Below are positions 11,691-22,100 of a DNA stretch of 64,000 nt, one piece after another (within the stretch, counting starts at the first letter, position 1; each line of letters begins with the position of its first letter). The position numbers and the translations under genes were made by a program. A model generated the notes under the pieces. It ran no database searches, had not been told where the DNA came from, and was given only the letters and a program-made list of their open reading frames with translations. Source of the DNA: Paragorgia papillata (lineage: Eukaryota; Cnidaria; Anthozoa; Scleralcyonacea; Coralliidae); the NCBI GenBank assembly GCA_035771165.1, contig JAWNZC010000106.1, positions 806,001-870,000 of the forward strand, in the 5' to 3' direction.

Positions 11691-12739
11691 TAAATAAAAA
11701 GGTGAATATTTAATGAGGCGGCATCCCTTTGTACTCCAGAGTGGGGTCTATTACTACTTATAATTTAATTGTGGTTAATTTATATTTTCCTTGTTGAGCA
11801 AGCCCTTTAGGATCGCGTTTTATGCTTTCTTCCGTGCTATACTCTTTTATTCGTTATTACTATTCTACCTTATGTAATTGCATGGGGTGTTTATTATTCA
11901 TCATACTTTTCATTTTCCCAAATAGAAAGTTTATGAAGTAATATTTAAAACATGAGCAGCAGTATTTTATTTCAAATATAAATGTGGAAACGGTATACAT
12001 GCAATTGATAGTTTTTTCAAAATGTATTCACGTTATTGCGAGCATGGTTTTGCAACTCGCAATAATTTTTTGTCTGAGAAATTTGCAACAAATTGATGTG
12101 TGTTTGTTTGTTATATCACTCGCAAAAAAATAATTTGTTATTATATTTATTCCAGTAAGTACTATATAAATATACATAAGTGGGCTCTATATATCCCTCC
12201 TCTTAGGCGATTTAGACTACCAAGTTTTTGATAGTTCTATTCAAAACACTCTTTTAGCTAAAAATGTATTCCTTCTACTAAATTACTGTACTTTTTGCAC
12301 AGTAGTTTCACTTTCAAAAAGAACAGTCTTTTGTATTTCCTGTCTATAAGCCGTTCGACCATGCTCGTGTACTGTTTTCCCCCTGTTCCTCTCTCTAAAA
12401 ATGGTGATGGTGCATGTTGGTGGTCAAACATGTGCTAAGCATGAAATCAAACCTATACGTTCGTGAGTTCTGAACCTTTCGGTATATAGACAAGCGCAGT
12501 TGCGTTAATTATATTGCACGGAACTGGGACAAATATTCCGTTTCGGTTTTCATCGCTAATAGGATTTGATCTACGGTTGTTATAGGATTATCACAACTTC
12601 AGGAAGTGCGTAAAAATATACTAGCGCTAAATTGAACTTCCTTCCTCTTACGAAGAGTATAACTTCGCAGCGTTTTTGTCATCTTACACAAAACAAAAGA
12701 CGGTTGCCGTGAACATGGAAAGTGTAGTAGGGCAGATTA

Positions 12740-12918
12740 ATGTTAGAAGAGATGGCTGCATCATCGTCGGCCGAATTGCCATACTTTGCATTAATTTTGC
12801 CGAATTCCGAAAATCAACGTAGAAATGTCGAAAGAGAACCTCTAACAAAACCACCACCCTTTTTGAATACAGTAAAGGAAATACGAGAAAGGTTGATTTT
12901 GCATCACGAGTTGGAGCG
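12740..12918 (+). CDS. Candidate coding exon (A)
   Basis: ATG at 12740 opens a 60-codon frame containing LILPNSENQRRNVE and KEIRERLILHHELER, ending at a fair donor (GAGCG|GTATGT). The exon end is phase 2, whereas the next candidate exon (13110) starts in phase 0, so they do not join cleanly as written; a one-base error or a missed exon is needed. A second ATG in another frame lies at 12715. Confidence 0.35.
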
Positions 12919-12931
12919 GTATGTCGGAAAA

Positions 12932-13089
12932 TCCTGCATCAGTTTATTAGTAGAATTTTGAATTATTAGACATTTCAGTTGTTACGCACGAAAATCACTA
13001 ATTCACATGTTCCTGCATCAGTTTATTAGTAAAATTTTGAATTATTAGACATTTCAGTTGTTACGCACGAAAATCACTAATTCACATGT
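12932..13089. repeat. 79-bp direct tandem duplication
   Basis: Two copies (12932-13010, 13011-13089) of a unit starting TCCTGCATCAGTTTATTAG differ at one visible base (AGTAGAA/AGTAAAA). It lies just upstream of the candidate acceptor at 13109, so it duplicates intronic sequence. Confidence 0.9.
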
Positions 13090-13109
13090 TCCAACTCTTT
13101 TTTATCAAG

Positions 13110-16100
13110 ACACTCCGGTACTACGAAAAGGTGGCCCTATTGTCAATCCGTTGTTACGATGTAGTTCTGGAAATTGAGCAGCGTTTCGTCAGTGGACAAT
13201 TACGCCGGGCTACGCGTTCAGACATCATCACGCAGCACGTTTTTCGCTTTTTAGCGGGGAAAAGAGAAGAAGCATCATTTTGCTTATTGAACATGATTTT
13301 AGAAGGAAAGAAAACTGCCACTGAACTTAATCACACACCAAGTGGAAAGGTATAAAAACATATTTTTACTAGTATGAGTTGTTTTACATGGTATATGATA
13401 TATCCATGCAAAATGCCTAACTGCAAGCTTGGGTATAGCGGGCCACTTTTTTTTACAATTATACAGTGTTATAACGCCAAAGGTCTGTGTTCGAATGAGT
13501 GTGTTTCAACTTTTAGTCGAAACATAACTCGATAGGCATGAACATTTCCCATTTTTACGCTATTTCTGTAATGAAATAATGACCGTCATTTAACGTTGCA
13601 AATAGTCTGTTTCATGTGCGACATTACAACCGTCAGTCATCGATTGTATAATTAAGTTAAAGGGCTATGGTTTCACGAGTTTGGGATGGGCAAACGCGAC
13701 CAACTCGCGTGTCACGAATTTTTTTCTCAATCTCACTAAGAGATTTGAATTCACGTTTGCATTCATATAAACAGCTCTTTTAAGACAAACCATGCAGTTG
13801 TTTCAAAATAATGTACAGGAAAGTGTGTCTGAGTTTAGTTTAATTTGGTGCAGATGGAGCACGTTTGTGTCTAAAATCGTCGAAGAGAAATAATTTTATA
13901 GAGATAAAGAGAAAAAAAAGTGGTACAAGCAAGATAGTATGTGTCGTGTCTTTCATGTTTTAGCCATTTATTGTTATTAATTCAAATTTCACGCTTTTGT
14001 TTTTTATTCATCCCCCATACAAAGTCTTTATCTCCAATATAAACTGAATTCAATTGAATTGGATTGCTCATTATAAATGCATGGCCTTTATCTGTATAAC
14101 TGAAGCCCAGGAAGTATACAGATAAAGACAAAACCTTCTGAAATATGAACTAAATTAGTTAATTACCTCGAACCTATATTTGTTTACGGAATATATCTCA
14201 ACACAAGCATGAGGTATATGCACGCGCAATTGGGAAATAGGGAGAATTCAATAATTGACTATGAAATATGTCAACTGAGCTTGCATATGTCGTTCTTTAT
14301 ACACATCGCCAATAAGCCCAATACGCGAAGTGTACTAACTATACTAGCAGAATGAGATTTGTGACACAATTCTGAATTATTGGGCCACTAAGAACTTGCG
14401 GGCGGGGGGGAGGGTAGAAGAATGTGACCTCCCCCCGATTCAATGTAGACCGAAATGAAACAATGTTGGACTGGAGGGGAGGGGGGGAGGGGTTGACTGT
14501 TACAACAGTAGTAATACCCCCACTATAGACACGGAAGTAATTAGTATGCAAGCGGTATGTCACCCTTCAACTCATTAATTATTCAATTTTTATTTATTTA
14601 TTCTCAGGCTCCTTTGGGACCTCCAAACCCTAATCTCATTAGTATTCATGCTCCTTTGGTACTTCCTAACCCTAACTTCCCCCCCTAACCTCAGCTTTTA
14701 TCCAACCCCCCTGGTTTTCACTACGTCATAGTGATTTATTATTTATTCATTATCAGGCTCCTTTAGGACGTAGTAACCATTTATCAACCCCCCTGTATTC
14801 ATGCGTCATAACCGATAGCTCTCCGACTGATTTCCGAAATTACGTCATTATCAAAAAGCACTCGACTCTATAAGTAATAGTAATTACCTTTTCATTTATA
14901 CACTTTACCCTACTGACAGTCGACAGTTGTGGGACACGTAGACATACAGAGCATGCGTACAGTAAACGTTAACAAAATATACGTTCTTTACAAGGAACGA
15001 GAGAGAAATTGACAGACACTTTATATTTTTTATCTGAAACCTTGTTTGGAGGAATATAGCTGGTTTTGAACCGTCTAAATGACTGAATCTGCTGAGATAA
15101 CTTAACTCGAATATTATCTGAATAAGCTATGAATATTATATTAGGGTTAGAACCTAACAGAATAGATCATCCTAATAGAATCATTGCTAACTAAACTCTC
15201 GTTTAGAAGTGAAGGAAGATAGAATGAGGAATCACTTCGAGAATTTATGAAAAGAACGATTTTAAATGTCGAAATATGAAGTAAAGGCAAAGCGATTTAT
15301 TACTTTGAAAGCGTTGTATGCTTTCTGTTATTAAGTGTGATCTTTGCATATTCATCCTTAGTGCTATATTCATCCATTAGGGGTCATTAAGGAGATTAAG
15401 CGCTTAGGCAAGTCTAGGCGAGAAAGGTCATTAACAGTGTTACCATAGCAAAATCGCGTCCTTCATTCGAACTCTGTTCTCGTACGAGTATCATCGACAA
15501 AACTTTCGACTATGCTTTGATTTTTTGGACCAAGAATAAATATTTTAAACTGAATACTTTGAATTCTGCCTTATCAGACGATGCTACGCTGTACATTCTC
15601 CATGGTTACACCAACGCCTCGCCTAAACTTGCCCATGCATTAATACCTCTTCAGGCCCATTATTATCCCCCAAAGCTCATGATCACCCCCCTAAAATGAA
15701 TTAAATATTCTACTTATATGCAAATCCGGTTATGTTTTGGTCATTAGACCTTTAATTAGTTTTTAATGGCTTTTCCCTTTTGTGTTCTGCACGTGCGAGA
15801 ATCTTATAACATACTAAACCATATAGCGACGAATTATTTAACCAAGCTCTGTAATTTTTCAAAGTGCTTGGTCAACAATGCTGTCGAATAATGTTCTTCT
15901 AAGTTTACAATAACGATTCGCTACCATTCAAGGCGACTCTTTTTAACTTCATACGGTTCCTATACGTATAAACACAACAAAAGCGAACCAAATATCTAAT
16001 ATAATAATCATATATAAGCTTTTCATTGCTATGTGCCAATACGTTTTTTCTGAGCTCCCGGCTTTTCGGATTGATTCGTACGTATCTTAAGTTCAGCTTC

Positions 16101-19100
16101 TCAAAGTGATTCCTCATTCTATCTTCCTTCACTTATAAACGAGGGTTTAGTTAGCAATGATTCTAGGATGATTTATTCTGTTAGGTTCTAACCCTAATAT
16201 AATATTCATAGCTTATTCAGATAATATTCGAGTTAAGTTATCTCAGCAGATTCAGTCATTTAGAATGTTCAAAACCCTCTATATTCCTCCAGACAACATT
16301 TAGGATAAAAATATAAAGTGCCTCTACTAATTTCTCTTTAGTTCCTTGTAAAGAACGTCTATTTTGTTAAAGTTTACTGTACGCATGCTCTGTATGTTTG
16401 CATGTCCCACAAGTGCTAACTGGTAGTAGGATAAAGTGTATAAATGAAAAGGTAATTACTATTACTTATAAGGAATATAAGTCGAATTCCTTTTGATAAT
16501 GACGTAACTTCGGGATTCAATCGGAGAGCTATCGGTTATGACGTATTACACGAAGGGTGAGTAACAGCTAGGGTTTGGGGGGGCCTGAGAAATAATGATG
16601 TATGAATAAATAAAAAGTCGGTATGACGTAGTGAAAATCAGGGGGTTAGATAACAGCTAGGGTTTGGGGGGAAAGTTAGGGTTACTACGTCCCAAAGGAG
16701 CCTGAGAAATAATGACGTATGCATAAATAATAAGTCGGTATGACGTAGTGAATACCGGGGGTTAAATAACCAGGACAAACGTCGATGAACGTATCTGGAT
16801 AGAGTTCAACGAAGCGATGCAGGCGTTGAAATTACGAAACCAAAGAGACAATAATAAATACTCTCAAGACGCTACAGAGACAATGGTTGAGCCGGTGGAA
16901 ATTGACGACTCGCCAAATATTCTTTCTATATCTGTTCTGTTTAGCTGACCATTAAAGTATCTGTACCAAGTAAAAGACACTGGTGTAAAATTTACGAGTA
17001 TGATAAAGAATCCTCGGGAGGCTTACGAGGAGTATCTTCTTGAAAAGTCTAGAAACTTAACGACGAAAAGCAATCTGAACTAATGCTATATGTGTTATGA
17101 GAACATTATCGAGTTAATCCAAAGTTAAATTATGTTTTAAGTTAAATAAAATTTCTTGGACTATTTAGTGTGTAAGAAAGATGTGTAATTTTATATGTGT
17201 GTAATTTTATCTGAAGAAAAATTAATAAAGACATATGAGCAACATTATAATAGTTCTTTGTAGTTTATTTTTATATTATAACAAATTACAGTGTACATAT
17301 TGACAGCTAATTATTTACATAAACAAATGTTTTTAAATAAACTGTCCTGCGTTTACGGTTTCTTCTAGCGCACGCACCCACTTCTTATAGATATCGTTTG
17401 TTTCTCTGTTTTCAAAGCACTGCTCGCTCTTTATAGCGAATTTTGATATTTTCCGGTTTTTGCCTTGTTTATTATTTACGGACTCCCCCTGCTGCTCTCT
17501 TAGATAATTATTGAAGTTTGTTGCCATTTCCTCTTGTCTCCTTATAATGCTTTTCAAAGCTTTCTCCATATTTAGTTCTGTGCTGTCTGCGATAGTTTCT
17601 TTACTCTGTAAAGGTACACATATTCCAATTTTAATCCATTTTAGCCATTTAGCGCATTCTTTGTTATCCATGTGATGTACTTGACCAAGATGATTTGCTA
17701 GCCTTGCAAGATTAGTGCTTCCGCAACCGAAGACAGGACAGTTTCTACGTGTGTGACCCATGTTTAGTTGTTTACTCGAGCAATGACAGAAAGCATTTGA
17801 CATTTTTTTGGCATATTAGATGCTCTTATTAGGCCCGTTTAGGCCCTATTTGGCCCGTTTAGGCCTTTTGGCCCGTTCAAAGATACCCCAAAGATACTAC
17901 CAATACCCCTGGGGTGCCCCAAAAGATATCCCCACCACCCGCGGTAACTTATACATTTAACATGTAGCAAAGGAATATCAGAAAGACATATACATTATTT
18001 GTAAATATTTTATTGAACTTCAGCATAGTACAGAAGATAATGTTTCAACGATTCAACAGTAACTTTAATTCTTATAATTGGTGTCATTCCAATACTATGG
18101 TGTCTAGATTGATTGTAGGAGTACAGTAGTTTTTGTTTCTTTCATTTGACGAAATCTAAACATTTTTTCAGTTACTCATTTACTCACGAGTTACTCATGA
18201 GTTACTTATTTACTCATGAGTTACTCATTTACTCACGAATTACTCATTTACTCATGAGTTACTCATTTACTCACGAGTTACTCATGAGTTACTCATGAGT
18301 AAATGAGTAACTTGTGAGTAAATGAGTAACTCATGAGTAAATGAGTAACTCATGAGTAACTCGTGAGAAAATGAGTAACTTATGAGTTACTAAAAAATGT
18401 TTAGATTTCGTCAAATGAAAGAAACCAGTATTACAAAAACTAGTGTACTCCTATAATCAATCTAGACAGCATAGTATTGGAATGACACCAATTATAAGAA
18501 TTAAAGTTACTGTTGAATCGTTGAAACATTATCTTCTGTACTATGCTGAAGTTCAATAAAATATTTACAAATAATGTATATGTCTTTCTGATATTCCTTT
18601 GGTACAGGTTAAATGTTTAAGTTACCGCGGGTGGTGGGGATATCTTTGGGGGTGCCCCAGGGTGATGGGGGTATCTTTGAATGGGCCAAAAGGCCTAAAC
18701 GTGCCAAAAAAGGCCAAATATGGCCTAAACGGCCTAATAAAAGCATCTAACATGCCAAAAAAAATGTCAAATGCTTTCTGTCATTGCTCGAGTAAACAAC
18801 TAAACATGGGTCGCACACGTAGAAACTGTCCTGTCTTCGGTTGCGGAAGCACTAATCTTGCAAGGCTAGCAAATCATCTTGATCAAGTACATCACATGGA
18901 TAACAAAGAATGCGCTAAATGGAGTAAAATTGGAATATGTGTACCTTTACAGAGTAAAGAAACTATTGCAGACAGCACAGAACTAAATATGGAGAAAACT
19001 TTGAAAAGTATTATAAGGAGACAAGAGGAAATGGCAACAAACTTCAATAATTATCTAAGAGAGCAGCAGGGGGAATCCGTAAATAATAAACAATGCAAAA

Positions 19101-22100
19101 AACGGAAAATATCAAAATTCCCTATAAAGAGCGAGCAGTGCTTTGAAAACAGAGAAACAAACGATATCTATAAGAAGTGGGTGCGCTAGAAGAAACCGTA
19201 AATGCAGGACAGTTTATTTAAAAACATTTGTTTTTGTAAATAATTAGCTGTCAATATGTACACTGTAATTTGTTATAATATAAAAATAAACTACAAAGAA
19301 CTATTATAATGTTGCTCATATGTCTTTATTAATTTTTCTTCAGATAAAATTACACACATATAAAATTACACATCTTTCTTACACACTAAATAGTCCAAGA
19401 AATTTTATTTAACTTAAAACATAATTTAACTTTGGATTAACTCGACAATATTCTCATAACACATATTGCATTAGTTCAGATTGCTTTTCGTCGTTAAGTT
19501 TCTAGACTTTTCAAGAAGATACTCCTCGTAAGCCTCCCGAGGATTCTTTATCGTACTCGTAAATTTTACACCAGTGTCTTTTACTTGGTACAGATACTTT
19601 AATGGACAGCTAAACAGAACAGATATAGAAAGAATATTTGGCGAGTCGTAAATTTTCACCGGCTCAACCATTGTCTCTGTAGCGTCTTGAGAGTATTTAT
19701 TATTGTCTCTTTGGTTTCGTAATTTCAACGCCTGCATCGCTTCGTTGAACTCTATCCAGATACGTTCGTCGACGTTTGTCCTGGTCTCTTCGTAGCACGA
19801 TCTGAGAAGAGCGACATTGAGACATACTGATAAATGGTTTATTAAAGGCTATATAGGACTGTGCATTTTGAATATATGTTTAGATTTCATCAAGCGAAAG
19901 AAACCATTATTACAAAAAACTAGTGTACTCCTCAATCAATCTAAACGCCATAGTATTGGAATGACACCAATTATAAGAATTAAAGTTACTGTTGAATCGT
20001 TGAAACATTACCTTCTGTACTATGCTGGATTTAAATAAAGTATTTACAAATAATGTATATTACTTTGAATTCTGCCTTATGAGACGACGCGACGCTGTAC
20101 ATTCTCCATGGTAACACTAACGCCTCGCCTAAACTTGCCCATACATTAATACCTCTTCATGCCCCTTATTATCTTTTTATTCCCCAAAGCTCATGATCAC
20201 CCCCTAAAATGAATTAAATATTCTACTTATATGCAAATCCGGTTATGTTTTAGCCATTAGTAACTTTAATGACTTTTCCCTTTTGTGTTCTGCACGTGCG
20301 AGAATCTTATAACATACTAAATCATAGCGACGAATTATTTAACCAAGCTCTGTAATTTTTCAAAGTGCTTGGTCAACGATGCTGTCGAATAATGTTCTTC
20401 TAAGTTTACAATAACGATTCGCTACCATTCAAGGCGACTCTTTTTAAGTTCAAAGGGTTCCTATACGTATAAACATCACAAAAGCGAACCAAATATCTAA
20501 TATAATATTCAAAAGCGAACCAAATATCAAATATAATATTCAAAAGCGAAGCAAATATCTAATATATTATTCATATATAAGCTTTTCATTGCTATGTGCC
20601 AATACGTTTTTTCTGAGCTCACGGCTTTTCGGATTGATTCGTACGTATCTTAAGTTCAGCTTCTCGAAGTGATTCCTCATTATATCTTCCTTCACTTATA
20701 AACGAGGGTTTAGTTAGGTATGATTCTAAGATGATTTATTCTGTTAGGTTCTAACCCTAATATAATATTCATAGCTTATTCAGATAATATTCGAGTTAAG
20801 TTATCTCAGCAGATTCAGTCATTTAGAATGTTCAAAACCCGCTATATTCCTTCAGACAAGATTTAGGATAAAAATATAAAGTGTGTCTACAATTATTAGG
20901 GATATTTAAGACAAAACACAACATTTATTTATTCAAGAAAATCATTTATTACATTCTCTCCAGTAAGAAAGATATCCTTGAATACATTTCATTTCTGGAT
21001 TCTCCGCATTACTATACAATTGCCACAGTGCATACAATATGGACTCTGACGTGCTTTCTAATTGTCTTAAACGTTCAAGAGCGTCTGTATGACACTTGAT
21101 CTTTAATACTCTTGTCGCTTCAATAAACTCATCCCAAATTAATCGTTTATCGTTTACAAATACTATGGCATCTTTTCAGTACAATTCCCATCTTTCTTCC
21201 TCGGTCATCATGAGGCAATCATGCTGACGCTGACTGGGGTGATAAATCTTACAGCCACAACAGTTTTCTTCGCATAATTTCTCGATTTCAGTGGCGACGG
21301 CGTCTGTGTATATGGTCTCTATTAATGGAAACAGCTTTTGGTATTCAACAACGGACACTTCATCGACATGTACTTGATTTCCCCGTGCTTCACATTTACG
21401 GTTTCTAGATCGTCGAGTATCCATGTCTCAGTTCTAAACGGCTTTCAACAAACGTTCCAAATCACACTCCAAAAGACTTTCGATGTTACTCGTAAGAGAA
21501 CAGAATTCGAATGAGACGACGCGACGCTGACATTCGCTATGGTAACGCCCCCGCTAATCATCTTTTGGCCTAAACATGCCCACACATTAATACCCCTTAT
21601 TATCCACACACAACTCATGACATCCCCTAAAATGAATTAAATATTCTACTTATATGCAAATCTGCTTATGTTTTGGTCATTAGTAACCTTTGATGACTTT
21701 TCCCTTTTGTGTTCTGCACCTGCGAGAATCTTATAACATACTAAAACATAGCGACGAACTATATAACCAAGTTCTGTAATTTTTTAAAGTGCTTGGTCAA
21801 TGATGCTGTCGAATAGTACTCGATGTTCTTCTAGACAATGTTTAAGGTAATACGACAGATTGTCTATGAGCTCACGGCTTTTCGAAGTGATTCTTCATTA
21901 TATCTTCCTACGATTTCCTCGCTTATAAACGAAGGTTTAGTTAGGAATGATTCTAAGATGATTTATTCTGTTAGGTTCTAACCTTAATATAATATTCATA
22001 GCTTATTCAGATAATATTCGAGTTAAGTTATCTCACCAGATTCAGTCATTCAGAATGTTCGAAACCCACTATATTCCTCTAGACAAGATTTAGGATACAA

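Larger units (their letters stand above)
16781..18295. repeat. Palindrome 2, left arm
   Basis: From CCAGGACAAACGTCGACGAA at 16781 to the symmetric centre ACTCATGAGT at 18291-18300, this arm is nearly the exact reverse complement of 18296-19784 (1515 versus 1489 bp). Each arm carries a C-terminal HPSQ fragment and a C2H2 gene, convergent with each other. The high identity suggests a recent origin or ongoing gene conversion. Confidence 0.93.
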
